From contig CM075772.1 in NCBI GenBank assembly GCA_037974665.1, forward strand, positions 36,123,052-36,187,051: DNA of 64,000 bases. The letters are read 5' to 3'. Below, piece by piece: positions 24,145 through 36,153 of the stretch. Position 1 is the first letter of the stretch, and each line of letters begins with the position of its first letter. This stretch comes from Ehretia macrophylla. Its lineage: Eukaryota; Streptophyta; Magnoliopsida; Boraginales; Ehretiaceae. The translations under genes were made by a program, and so were the position numbers. The notes below the pieces were generated by a model. The model saw nothing but the letters and a program-made list of their open reading frames with translations. It was not told the origin of the DNA and did no database searches.

Positions 24145-24985
24145 CTGACTTTGTGACTACTATTCACTCCGTTTTTAAACTACTTTCTATTAGTTAATTA
24201 GCATTTTTATTAAATCATATTAATTGTAAAAGTAGTGGGAAAAATGTGCATTTGAGCTAAAGGCGTTAGGAGGGCTCGTTTAGAAAATAATTTTAGAAGT
24301 CAAGTGAATAGTGTTACGTAACTAACTTAGGTAATTAATTAGCTAGCATATATTTTTACATCTAAGCTCGTTTTGGAGCTAGCAACGCGCATTTTATTAG
24401 ATCACTTAAGCACCCTAAGGACCCCACCTCAACTTAACCCCTTTATTATAACACTTAAACTCATAAAATGCAAAAAAAAAAAAAATAGAAAGCTGAAACA
24501 GCAGCCCCAAACCCGACAGCCCATCCTTGCACTTGGGAGCATTTTTCCATCTTCAACTCTTCAATTCAAGCCAAGCCTTGAGCAACTAGTGTAGGGTGTT
24601 TGCAAGGTTCCTAGGTGCTCCTACTCGTAGTGGTGAGGGATTTCACGACTTGTTTTTGCATTTTTAAATAGTTGCTTATTTATTGATTTGTTGAAAATAT
24701 GATTATATGCTATTGTAATTGTTATCTATGCTAATATACTATCTATATGAATGCTAGAGAACACTTTTGAACCGTCGTTTCGCAATTTAAACGGTTAGAA
24801 TCGTTAGTTTGATTCTTAGGGTGATCCCCAGCTTGTTGATTTAGTTGAGGAAGAAGAAGTTCAGATCGAGCCTTTACCTTAGTTGCTGTGTCTGATAACT
24901 TGAGGTGGTTAATGATTTTATTGCTATGTGGAAGACTCATCTGATTACTTTATGTACTATTTTGTAGCCCAAGGGCTGTGTATAT
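24067..24985 (+). repeat. Element C 3' LTR, left part
   Basis: It matches 5' LTR positions 17689-18611 nearly base for base. It ends with TATAT (24981-24985), the target site duplicated by the insertion of G. The remainder is at 34085-34495. Confidence 0.95.
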
Positions 24986-27900
24986 TGTAACGTCTCGATT
25001 CCTCACGAGATCGGAGGCTTTAATAACCATGCTATTTTCAACCCAATACGAAACCCGGTCACAAAATTTAGGAAAAACGGACAAAGTTTCCTCTGTACCG
25101 CGGACATTTTTCAAACCTGTAAATGCTCAAAATAGCCACAATATACTAAAACAAGCTTTTATAATTAAAATTCAAAGGTTCAAGGTCATCCAAGCCAGGA
25201 GACCAACAACAGCTCCAAATCACACATGCATGCACCCAACTTAACTTTTCATTAAACCTTTTTAACATGTCATCCTATGATAACATTAGAGAAATTTTAG
25301 AAGTTGAAATCAACACCTCTAAACATACACCCCCAAGCATGCAAGAACTAAAAGGAGAATTAAAAGTTATTACAAACCATAATATCTCAAAGCTAACATT
25401 ACAACCAACAGCTTTCAACTTGCAACTACAAGAATATACATAGCCTTAAGGCCACAAAATTGATCATGCTATAGCAATACAAGTACACCATGTAACAACA
25501 AGAAGGCAAATCCACCTTAGACAACAAACACACAACAATTAGGCCAAAGGCTCAGCCTGAACTTCTTCCTTTTCCACTAGCACCTCAACTAGTTGGGGTT
25601 CACCCTCAGCACTTCCTGAAACATGTTTAGCGAGGTATGAGCAATCACAATTGCTCAGTGAGGGATAAGGTCTACCGGGGACGTGCAATGCAGCAACTTA
25701 ACACAATTAATACAATAGATAAACAGTGAATAACAATTCTAATACCACATTTTAAAAGGATACAATCGATAACCCTTATCACTCCAAATCTTCGATCCCC
25801 GATCCACGAACCACGATCTCGATCTCGATATGCCGGCATCCCTTACACCAATGGGTACTCCGGATGTACCCGATCCTACGACCCAACACCCCCTGGCAAT
25901 CTCCGGACCAGGCGAGTGAGGGAATAGCAGACGGAGCTAAGGCAACCAACACTGGCAAGCCCGATGCCGCCCAGCGAGGCCATCGCTTCCGCCGCGACAA
26001 TGAGGCTGCGCAACCACGATGCAATGCAAGAATGATAACAATGACAATATAATCAGGAAACACATTTAAGGACAAAGTAAGTTGTTCTCGCACCAAGTTA
26101 CAATTTAGCAATAATAAGCATATATCAATTACGCAATTATACTAAACAATATACTCTTTTAGAAAGAAAATAAACTATGATGCACGTAAGGATGCAGGTC
26201 CCTCACCTCTACCGAGCTCCAATATGTAAGTTTGAATCACATCATTTCCAGTCACCTTGAACCTATGAGCAAACATTACTTCAATTACTCTTTAACTACA
26301 ACATTCATTCTAAGTTAGCTAACTTATAACTTCGCTTATTTAGCATATATAAAATATCTATTAGAATTTTATTTTTAACAAAAAACCACTTTTATATACT
26401 TTAACTTAACATATATTCCATATTTTCAATAGTCTACAAGTTAATTAAGAAGATAGTTCAAAAACTTAAATGAGAATGATTCAACCAGCATGCTATAACT
26501 AGATATAAATCGAGCTAGAATTTAGTTTAACTAAAATCAACACATGAGCCTGCAGTTACTCATACTATTTCTCATTTTACTTTAGTTAATAACTTGTACA
26601 AGAAATTAATTCACTCCACATAACAATAAACTAGCCATTAACTCAACTCAAAGAATTTCTCCAAAGGATATATAGATAATAAAGGTTAGGTTACTTTAAT
26701 GTTCAAATGACACATTCATTCACAATGACACTACCCAGTCTTTTACTACTTTAATGAACTTCTAATTCATATTCTACTTTACTTACAATAGTTAGTAATA
26801 TCTCTATGAAGATAACCCAACATTAGCACATAGGGAAAGAAATGCATTTATCAACTAATAGAAAAGTTAACTATCAACCATTTAATAACTAACATACTAT
26901 TTTAGTAAAATAACTATACTTCAAGCTAAGATTCTAACATATCACTAGTAGTATTAACTTAAGTTAATTACATTTAACATATAATAGACAACTATCAACT
27001 TACAATTAACCTTACATGTAGTTTCAAAAAGCATTAAACACATTCTTCCACATAGTTTACTTGACATTTCTAAGTGTTCACTTGTTGCACATTGATAACA
27101 ACCACTAATTCTAACAGTTGAATTGTTTAGCATATATAGAAACATTACCTATGTCTAAAGGTGGTGACCATCACAACTCTACTAGCATTTCTCATTCACA
27201 GTCGAATAGAATAGCTTTCAATTTAAATTAACTTTACTAGCAATTAGATTTCAATTACAATTCATGAAAACAACATAACTATAAGAGCCCCATTACGTTA
27301 TTAATCATCCAAGGACACTACACAATAAGGTATTGATCGAATACATCCAATTAGAACTGAATTATATCATTACTATAGCAAAATAACAACAAAATTCAGA
27401 TTCTCGCGTAACAGGGCATTTTTGCCCCATCTCACCAAAATGATCATAACTTGCTCCAGACAACTCCGATTAATGCACCGTAAAAAGCTGTAGAAACTAG
27501 ACTCGTAAGGCTTTCTAATGGTATATAATTCAACCCCTAATCCTTCTCCAATTAATACAGTTTTAAGCTCGAAGTTGCCTCAATGCAGTTAGAATAGAAG
27601 CAGTTTATACAAGCAAATAAGCAGTTTTACAAAAGGGCATATACAAGATATAATTAGAATTACATCAAAAGTTCCACACCAACTTGAAACTACATTTAAA
27701 CATTCAAGAAGTCATGCCAAGGTCTTAGAAGCGCGAGACAACCGAAATTGCACCTAAACCCCTTTGTTATTCAAGCTATTTCTCCTCCAAATCAAAGTTA
27801 ATGATTCAAATTTAAAGGGAAACTCTACCAACCTTCTAACTAACCCTCAAGGAACCCTTTCAACCCTCTAACTCATTCAAATGCCCGCAATAACCTCGAA

Positions 27901-28984
27901 AGCCCCAAATTCCCTCTTATAGCTTTACACTACACCTACCTCATCCGGGCTTCAAACAAGGATTAGCAAAGCTTCTATAGCACCTAGGTAGCCTAAGGAT
28001 ACCAAAAGTAGAGCCCGAATCCACCCGGATTCGTCTTAACCCCGAAACCCATTTATTAAAGTCGAATATTTTACGGTTTATGCGATTTTAGAGCAATTCA
28101 AGTGCACGGGTCTATTAGACTACCTTCACTAGCACCTAAGGCATCTATTAGGAGTGTTGAATCAAGCTAATTCGAGCAATTACAGAAAACTCTAGAAAAA
28201 AGTAACTATTCACCTCATGAATTAAACTAACGATTACAACCGTTTAAAAAGTGAAACAATGGTTCAAATATGTTCTCTAGCACTCATATACAAGGTATAA
28301 TAGCATAGATAATCAATACAATAGCATTTGAACACATTTTCAACAAATCAAGAAAATAGCAACTATTTTAAAATGCGAAAATAAGCCGTGAAATCCCTCA
28401 CCAATGCGCGTAGGAGCTCCTAGGAGGCTAGTAGACACCCTAAACCACTTGCACCTAGCTTGGCTTGGCTTGGAATGAGGATTTGTTGAGCAAAAAAAAC
28501 TCTATTTCTTCTCCTATGCAATTCTCGGATTTGCTACAGTGTTTTCAGCATGCTCTCTTTTTTTGTTTTTTTTGTTTTGCTAAGTTATGAACTAATGTGT
28601 GTGTTGTGTGAGTTATATATTAAATGGGACTAAGTTGCTTGCTTAAATGGTTCACTAAATGCGCTTAGTTAGCTTAAAACGAGCCTAGATAGTAAAATGA
28701 ATGCTAGCTAATTCATTCCCTAAGTTATGTTACGTAACACTATTCATACAACTACAAAAATTATTTTCTAAACGAGCTCTCCTATCGCCTCTAGCTCAAA
28801 TGCACATTTTTTCCACTACTCTAACAATTAATATGATTTAATAAAAATGCTAATTCGCTAATAGCATGAAGTTAAAAACGGAGTGAATAGTAATTTAAGA
28901 AGACAGTTAATAATGCACAGAAGGAAATGCGCAAACAAGGGATGCAACAGTAATTGAATGCATGGCTAAAACTCGGGCGTCACA
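24986..28984 (-). repeat. Element G LTR, 3' copy in element orientation
   Basis: On the plus strand it runs from TGTAACG to GGGCGTCACA. Read on the minus strand: donor-like G|GTGAGGG at 28401, hairpin H1 at 25853-25871 (GGGTAC-TCCGGAT-GTACCC), hairpin H2 at 25638-25657, acceptor TTTCAGG ending at 25616, acidic frame after it, and a GCCTTAAGGC palindrome near 25443. Frames at 25779-26111 and 26954-27145 recur in the other G copies but have no domain I recognise. Confidence 0.92.
25638..25657 (-). other. LTR hairpin H2 of element G
   Basis: TGAGCAAT and ATTGCTCA form a perfect 8-bp stem with a 4-nt loop, 21 bases before the acceptor-like AG on the minus strand. The same hairpin is at 30736-30755 and 52857-52876. 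Confidence 0.65.
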
Positions 28985-30080
28985 TCCTCTCCCCCTTAAA
29001 CTAATTGCGTCCACGCAATTCTTCTTCACAAGAGAACTCCGCATCAACTGAAAACCAACTCCGATTATTCGTCATCAGTTGCTAAGCAAGAATACCATAT
29101 ACGAATTCTCGTGGGAGCTCATTAAGAAATCCCAGTAGTATTGTCTGCGAACCTCACTTAATAAGGCCAAATAAAGGCTCCAATAAAGATGCTACTTCGA
29201 AATCCAAATAAGAATCCCGCTGGCATGAATACCATAGAAGAATGGAATCCCAACTAAGAGCGGCGAGAAAATACCAATAAAAGTTCCGTGCAGGAGTATT
29301 GTAAATAATACCAGATAATAAGGCTGAAAAGAATCCATATACCAATTTTTTTCTGAGAGATGTCGACAAAAGAATACCAAAAGAATACCTGATAAAAAAA
29401 AAATTACCAAGAATATGTTCCAGAGAACTGTCATATAGAAACCCCAAAAGAAGCTACTCATTTATGACCGCTAAGCACTGAAGAAGGCCTTAGAAGAATC
29501 CCAATAACTGAGCTCTGCCTACAACACCAATTCCTAAATAAAAGAGTTGATCAACCGCTTCACGTTCCTACTAATCCACATAACTTGAAAGGCCAGCCAC
29601 TAATCACCTCTCTTCAGGGGAGGAAGAAGTTTTTTTTTTTTACCATTCGACGGACTATGTATGAATGCCAAACTATTGCATATGTATAAACATTCTTTAA
29701 ACTATTATGCAAGCATGATTATAAAAGAGCATATAAAGCAATGTAAGCAACAAAATCATTCAAGTGCGAATCATAACAAAACCAATTCAATTCACAACAA
29801 AACTTAATTCAAAATGCTCAAGTACATACGGTACAATCAATAATTCAAGTAGTTAACGATTCACGAGGTCAATTCGATGCAACTTCACTTCACTCAACAC
29901 ACATTTAAGACATAACACATAACTATATCACATAGGTGCACACAATCAATTCAAGACACACAATCACACATTCAAGCACACACTTTCAAGACACACTTAA
30001 CAAGCACACACACAAGGATTACTACCCGACAGGCCGAGGACCCTATCCCGGCTGAGAGCTAACTAAGCTCTGATACCACC
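28985..30080 (-). other. Element G core: polypurine tract, palindrome, micro-repeat domain, primer site
   Basis: Read on the minus strand, the Met-tRNA primer site (30078-30067) comes first. Then come a TGTG-rich leader, a poly-A/T run near 29629, TATTGG-ATTCTT micro-repeats (29470-29110), a segment shared with A and E, the AATTGCGT/ACGCAATT palindrome (29003-29020) and the polypurine tract next to the LTR. Two overlapping minus frames at 29154-29461 give hydrophobic translations. The frame ending DFEVASLLEPLFGLIK is shared with E, but the upstream part changes frame between copies, which argues against constrained coding. Confidence 0.7.
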
Positions 30081-33000
30081 TGTAACGCCCCGATCCCTCA
30101 CGAGACCGGAGGCTCTAATAACCATGCTATTCTCAACCCAATACCAAACCCGGTCACAAAAGTTTAGGGAAAAACAGACAGAATTTCCTCTGTACCGCGA
30201 ACATTTTTTCAAACCTGTAAATACTCAAAATAGTCACAATATACTAAAACAAGCTTTTATAATTAAAATTCAAAGGTTCAAGGTCATCCAAGCCAGGAGA
30301 CCAACAATAGCTCCAAATCACACATGCATGCACCCAACTTAACTTTTCATTAAACCTTTTTAACATGCCATCCTATGATAACATTAGAGCAATTTTAGAA
30401 GTTGAAATCAACACCTATAAACATACACCCCCAAGCATGCAAGAACTAAAAGGAGAATTAAAAGTTATTACAAACCATAATATCTCAAAGCTAACATTAC
30501 AACCAACAGCTTTCAACTTGCAACTACAAGAATATACATAGCCTTAAGGCCACAAAATTGATCATGCTATAGCAATACAAGTACACCATGTAACAACAAG
30601 AAGGCAAATCCACCTTAGACAACAAACACACAACAATTAGGGCAAAGGCTCAGCCTGAACTTCTTCCTTTTCCACTAGCACCTCAACTAGTTGGGGTTCA
30701 CCCTCAGCACTTCCTGAAACATGTTTAGCGAGGTATGAGCAATCACAATTGCTCAGTGAGGGATAAGGTCTACCGGGGACGTGCAATGCAGCAACTTAAC
30801 ACAATTAATACAATAGATAAACAGTGAATAACAATTCTAATACCACATTTTAAAAGGATACAATCGATAACCCTTATCACTCCAAATCTTCGATCCCCGA
30901 TCCACGAACCACGATCTCGATCTCGATATGCCGGCATCCCTTACACCAATGGGTACTCCGGATGTACCCGATCCTACGACCCAACACCCCCTGGCAATCT
31001 CCGGACCAGGCGAGTGAGGGAATAGCAGACGGAGCTAAGGCAACCAACACTGGCAAGCCCGATGCCGCCCAGCGAGGCCATCGCTTCCGCCGCGACAATG
31101 AGGTTGCGCAACCACGATGCAATGCAAGAATGATAACAATGACACTATAAGCAGGAAACACATTTAAGGAGAAAGTAAGTTGTTCTCGCACCAAGTTACA
31201 ATTTAACAATAATAAGCATATATCAATTACGCAATTATACTAAACATTATACTCTTTTAGAAAGAAAATAAACTATGATGCACGTAAGGATGCAGGTTCC
31301 TCACCTCTACCGAGCTCCAATATGTAAGTTTGAATCACATCATTTCCAGTCACCTTGAACCTATGAGCAAACATTACTTCAATTACTCTTTAACTACAAC
31401 ATTCATTCTAAGTTAGCTAACTTATAACTTCGCTTATTTAGCATATATACAATATCTATTAGAATTCTATTTTTAACAAAACACCACTTTTATATACTTT
31501 AACTTAACATATATTCCATATTTTCAATAGTCTACAAGTTAATTAAGAAGATAGTTCAAAAACTTAAATGAGAATGATTCAACCAGCATGCTATAACTAG
31601 ATATAAATCGAGCTAGAATTTAGTTTAACTAAAATCAACACATGAGCCTGCAGTTACTCATACTATTTCTCATTTTACTTTAGTTAATAACTTGTACAAG
31701 AAATTAATTCACTCCACATAACAATAAACTAGCCATTAACTCAACTCAAAGAATTTCTCCAAAGGATATATAGATAATAAAGGTTAGGTTACTTTAATGT
31801 TCAAATGACACATTCATTCACAATGACACTACCCAGTCTTTTACTACTTTAATGAACTTCTAATTTATATTCTACTTTTCTTACAATAGTTAGTAATATC
31901 TCTATGAAGATAACCCAACATTAGCACATAGGGAAAGAAATGCATTTATCAACTAATAGAAAAGTTAACTATCAACCATTTAATAACTAACATACTATTT
32001 TAGTAAAATAACTATACTTCAAGCTAAGATTCTAACATATCACTAGTAGTATTAACTTAAGTTAATTACATTTAACATATAATAGACAACTATCAACTTA
32101 CAATTAACCTTACATGTAGTTTCAAAAAGCATTAAACACATTCTTCCACATAGTTTACTTGACCTTTCTAAGTGTTCACTTGTTGCACATTGATAACAAC
32201 AACTAATTCTAACAGTTGAATTGTTTAGCATATATAGAAACATTACCTATGTCTAAAGGTGGTGACCATCACAACTCTACTAGCATTTCTCATTCACAGT
32301 CGAATAGAATAGCTTTCAATTTAAATTAACTTTACTAGCAATTAGATTTCAATTACAATTCATGAAAATAACATAACTATAAGAGCCCCATTACGTTATT
32401 AATCATCCAAGGACACTACACAATAAGGTATTGATCGAATACATCCAATTAGAACTGAATTATATCATTACTATAGCAAAATAACAACAAAATTCAGATT
32501 CTCGCGTAACAGGGCATTTCTGACACATCTCACCAAAATGATCATAACTTGCTCCAGACAACTCCGATTAATGCACCGTAAAAAGCTGTAGAAACTAGAC
32601 TCGTAAGGCTTTCTAATGGTATATAATTCAACCCCTAATCCTTCTCCAATTAATACAGTTTTAAGCTCGAAGTTGCCTCAATGCAGTTAGAATAGAAGCA
32701 GTTTATACAAGCAAATAAGCAGTTTTACAAAAGGGCATATACAAGATATAATTAGAATTACATCAAAAGTTCCACACCAACTTGAAACTACATTTAAACA
32801 TTCAAGAAGTCATGCCAAGGTCTTAGAAGCGCGAGACAACCGAAATTGCACCTAAACCCCTTTGTTATTCAAGCTATTTATCCTCCAAATCAAAGTTAAT
32901 GATTCAAATTTAAAGGGAAACTCTACCAACCTTCTAACTAACCCTCAAGGAACCCTTTCAACCCTCTAACTCATTCAAATGCCCGCAATAACCTCGAAAG

Positions 33001-34084
33001 CCCCAAATTCCCTCTTATAGCTTTACACTACACCTACCTCATCCGGGCTTCAACCAAGGATTAGCAAAGCTTCTATAGCACCTAGGTAGCCTAAGGATAC
33101 CAAAAGTAGAGCCCGAATCCACCCGGATTCGTCTTAACCCCGAAACCCATTTATTAAAGTCGACTATTTTACGTTTTATGCGATTTTAGAGCAAATTCAA
33201 GTGCACGGGGCTATTGGACTACCTTCATTAGCACCTAAGGCATCTATTAGGAGTGTTGAATCAAGCTAATTCGAGCAATTACACAAAACTCTAGAAAAAA
33301 CGTCACTATTCACCTCATGAATTAAACTAACGATTCCAACCGTTTAAAAAGTGAAACAATGGTTCAAATATGTTCTCTAGCACTCATATACAAGGTATAA
33401 TAGCATAGATAATCAATACAATAGCATTTGAACACATTTTCAACAAATCAAGAAAATAGCAACTATTTTAAAATGCGAAAATAAGCCGTGAAATCCCTCA
33501 CCAATGCGCGTAGGAGCTCCTAGGAGGCTAGTAGACACCCTAAACCACTTGCACCTAGCTTGGCTTGGCTTGGAATGAGGATTTGTTGAGCAAAAAAAAC
33601 TCTATTTCTTCTCCTATGCAATTCTCGGATTTGCTACAGTGTTTTCAGCATGCTCTCTTTTTTTTTTTTTTTTGTTTTGCTAAGTTATGAGCTAATGTGT
33701 GTGTTGTGTGAGTTATATATTAAATGGGACTAAGTTGCTTGCTTAAATGGTTCACTAAATGCGCTTAGTTAGCTTAAAACGAGCCTAGATAGTAAAATGA
33801 ATGCTAGCTAATTCATTCCCTAAGTTATGTTACGTAACATTAATCATACAACTACAAAACTCATTTTCTAAACGAGCTCTCCTATCGCCTTTAGCTCAAA
33901 TGCACATTTTTTCCACTACTCTAACAATTAATATGATTTAATAAAAATGCTAATTCGCTAATAGCATGAAGTTAAAAACGGAGTGAATAGTAATTTAAGA
34001 AGACAGTTAATAATGCACAGAAGGAAATGCGCAAACAAGGGATGCAACAGTAATTGAATGCATGGCTAAAACTCGGGCGTCACA
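30081..34084 (-). repeat. Element G LTR, 5' copy in element orientation
   Basis: It is colinear with 24986-28984 and runs TGTAACGCCCCG to GGGCGTCACA. It has H1 at 30951-30969, H2 at 30736-30755 and a perfect GGTTGCGCAACC palindrome at 31102-31113. Differences from the other copy are often C/T or G/A, for example CGCCCC versus CGTCTC at the end. Confidence 0.92.
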
Positions 34085-34495
34085 TATATGCTTGTTGTAT
34101 AAGTCGAAGATTAGTTGGTTGGGTTGTGGCTTTGAAAGTCTACGAACTGTAATAACTTTTATTCTTGCCTTATTTCCTTGCATGCTTGGGAGTGGTTAGT
34201 TGATGTAGAATGCTTCATCCCTTAAGTTGTTTTATTGATTTCCTAGAATGTTATGATTGTTAGACTATGCTATCAACTAGTTCTCGCATGCTTGTGTGTT
34301 TTGGAGATATTGTGTACTCTAAGGCTCGAATGGCCTTATAGCTTTATTGTTTAATTAAGAAAAGCTTGCATGTGTTATTGGGACCTTGTTTAGGCGTTTA
34401 CAGGTTTTTAGAATGTCCACGGTACAGGGGAGACTCTGTCCGTGTGTCGGGTCCGGACTTAACCTTTAGCTTGGGGGTTGGGTCGGGGCGTGACA
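34085..34495 (+). repeat. Element C 3' LTR, right part
   Basis: It starts with the second TATAT copy and continues the LTR interrupted at 24985, ending CGGGGCGTGACA. The two parts joined, with one TATAT, give about 1325 bp against 1331 for the 5' LTR. Confidence 0.95.
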
Positions 34496-34733
34496 TACTA
34501 GATTCCCTTTTTGAAATTAGAATTAGGGGTATACGAAATCGTGTTTTACATGGCTGAGTAGAGGGTAAGTCTACTGACCGAAGATGGCGTAAGTCCCTCC
34601 GAAGAGGGACTGGAACCGCTCCACATATATCTCTTTCAGAACTAGCCTTAACCGACGCTGCTGGTGCTACTGGTCTGGACACCAAAAATGCTATCAATAG
34701 AGTTAAAGCAAGCATGCCGAGATGGGAAAAAAC
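34496..34733. other. Short host segment with a strong stem-loop
   Basis: It begins with the TACTA flank of C and ends near the plastid-like sequence. A perfect stem-loop lies at 34592-34611: AGTCCCTC, loop CGAA, GAGGGACT. A minus frame (34398-34715) begins with a hydrophobic MLALTLLIAFLVSRP stretch but runs into the LTR, and I cannot assign it. It may be organellar spacer, given the ycf2 piece next to it. Confidence 0.4.
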
Positions 34734-34734
34734 T

Positions 34735-35452
34735 ATCTTTTTCTCAACAATGTCTTTGTCATTTGATCCAATAGCGTTCTGTTAGATAGGAACAGCTTTG
34801 ATAAATACTAATAACTCTCAGATGGAGTATTAGAATGGAAAAATCCATTAGATAATGAACTATTGGTTCTAAGCCATCTCTGGCGATGAATCAACAATTT
34901 GAAGTACCTTTCTTGTGTATTCTTGATAAACCAGCGTTTATATATAGATGTAGGAAGGTCTGTTTGGGAAGTAAGAAGCCCCTTTGACATCTCTTCATCT
35001 GCAAAGAATTCTCGATGTGAAAACACAAAGATAAAAGGCTAATCTTTGAATAGAAAAAAGAGTGGATCTGTAGGGTCCCAAATGAATTGACTTATTCAAA
35101 AAAAGCCTTGTTCTTTGGAAGATCTATCTCGTGTCTGGTACTGCATGGTTCTACTCTGCAAGAACTCCGAATCATTCTCTTGAAGCCCATCATCTTCATC
35201 ATAAATGATCCGCTTGCCCTGAAATGACCTGACCCAATAGGGAAATCCCAATTCATTGGGCTTTTTGATACAATCAAATAGAAATCCCCAAGGGCGCCAT
35301 ATTCCAGGAGCCCAAACAATGTGATTGAATAAATCCTCCTTTATCCGTTGCGGGTCGAGGACTCCTTCCCCTTCTTCAAACTCAAACTCCGATTCGTATT
35401 GTTCAAAAGGAAATCTCTGTTCAACGATAGAACAAGATCCATTTTGCATCAT
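34735..35452 (-). pseudogene. ycf2: Plastid ycf2 C-terminal fragment, decayed
   Basis: Two minus-strand frames read recognisable Ycf2 C-terminus. 35452-35096 contains [12 protein letters not shown] and [17 protein letters not shown]; 35026-34808 contains [21 protein letters not shown] and SLSNGFF. The order is correct and the same frame continues between and after them to TLLDQMTKTLLRKR near 34742, just short of the natural end. In-frame stops (TGA near 35087, TAG near 35022 and 34807) sit where plastid Ycf2 should have Arg or Gln codons, as C-to-T decay would produce. In plastids Ycf2 is a large membrane-associated ATPase-like protein involved in protein import. This fragment cannot work and was transferred out of the plastid. 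Confidence 0.93.
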
Positions 35453-35455
35453 ATC

Positions 35456-36153
35456 TAAGGGATTCCTTGGTTCAAGCCGAAGAAGCCTTTCAACCCCTCA
35501 AAAAAGACCTCGACAAGCCTCTTATCATATCTACGCCGGTCCCCTGCGAGGTCCCAGGTCTGTACATAGCAGATACAGAGTCCTCAATTAGCTCCGTCCT
35601 ATTCCGCTGGGATGAGGGACAGGTGAAGTCGGTCTACTTCACCAGTAAGACCTTATTGGACACATAGATGAGGTACTCTAAGGTCGAGAAAGTAGAACTG
35701 GCCCTTATCTATTCAGCTGGAGGCAGAGATTTAGGTTTAATTCCATACCGTCACCGACGCATGCAATACAAGTGATCACAAAATATCCGCTAAAGAGCAT
35801 CCTCAGCAAGACCTACATGCCCGGAAGAGTAGCAAAGTGGGCAGTTCAGCTAGGCGAGTTTGACATTCGATACGAACCATGAACAGCAGAAAAAGGTCAA
35901 GCACTAGCCAACTTCCTGGCAAATTTCGCTGTAGAATCAAACATTGGGGGTGACTATTCCATAGATGATGAGCCAACCTCTATGGCCAACGTAGATAAAA
36001 GAACTCCAGACAAGCTCACCTCAGAGGCGAGAACCGAACAAATTGAAGATTATCCCAGACCCGAATACTGGGAGCGGCCTCTAAGACTTGTTTGCTCGGA
36101 GTTCGGGGTGGAGATTGTTCGTTGATGGCTCATCGAATGAAAGCGGATATGCG
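35456..36153 (+). pseudogene. Ty3/gypsy reverse transcriptase/RNase H remnant (Tat/Ogre-Athila type)
   Basis: [22 protein letters not shown] and SVLFRWDEGQVKSVYFTSKTL (35467-35667) match the end of gypsy reverse transcriptase and start of RNase H. Further on, in shifted frames, come ITKYPLKSILSKTYMPGRVAKWAVQLGEFDIRY and KGQALANFLANF. Near 36115 LFVDGSSNESGYAM marks the start of a second, Tat-type RNase H. Stops and frameshifts abound. This lineage differs from the chromoviruses B, C and D. Both ends are cut off, by ycf2 on the left and by a repeated hairpin on the right. Confidence 0.8.

Larger units (their letters stand above)
24986..34084 (-). mobile_element. Element G: non-autonomous LTR element with 4.0-kb LTRs and a 1.1-kb core
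   Basis: It is inserted in the 3' LTR of C with a perfect TATAT duplication (24981-24985 and 34085-34089). It lies on the minus strand, since the primer-site complement is at 30067-30078 and the polypurine complement follows 28985. Two LTRs of 3999 and 4004 bp, roughly 98-99% identical by eye, enclose only 1096 bp. No Gag or Pol motif exists in any frame. The LTR start, palindrome and polypurine tract match C, suggesting a C-like helper. The LTRs are larger and the core smaller than I would expect for a typical large retrotransposon derivative. Confidence 0.94.
17689..34495 (+). mobile_element. Element C: near-intact Ty3/gypsy chromovirus (Del/Tekay-like), split by element G
   Basis: Without the 9.1-kb insertion in its 3' LTR the element is about 7.7 kb: LTR, Met-tRNA primer site, one gag-pol frame, polypurine tract, LTR. 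The flanks GACTA (17684-17688) and TACTA (34496-34500) agree at four of five bases, a target duplication with one change. By eye the LTRs differ at about 16 positions plus small indels in 1.33 kb (about 98.8% identical), so it is young. The gag-pol frame has only two stops and no frameshift, the best-preserved coding sequence in the window. It is a candidate relative of the helper that moved A, E and G. Confidence 0.93.

Noticed and set aside
25779-26111. A 110-residue frame repeated in every G-family LTR (also 30877-31209, 52403-52735)
   Set aside because: It is repeated because the LTR is repeated. The sequence has no known domain, and the same DNA is better explained by palindromes and hairpins shared at the nucleotide level. 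I kept the region as part of the LTR module instead.
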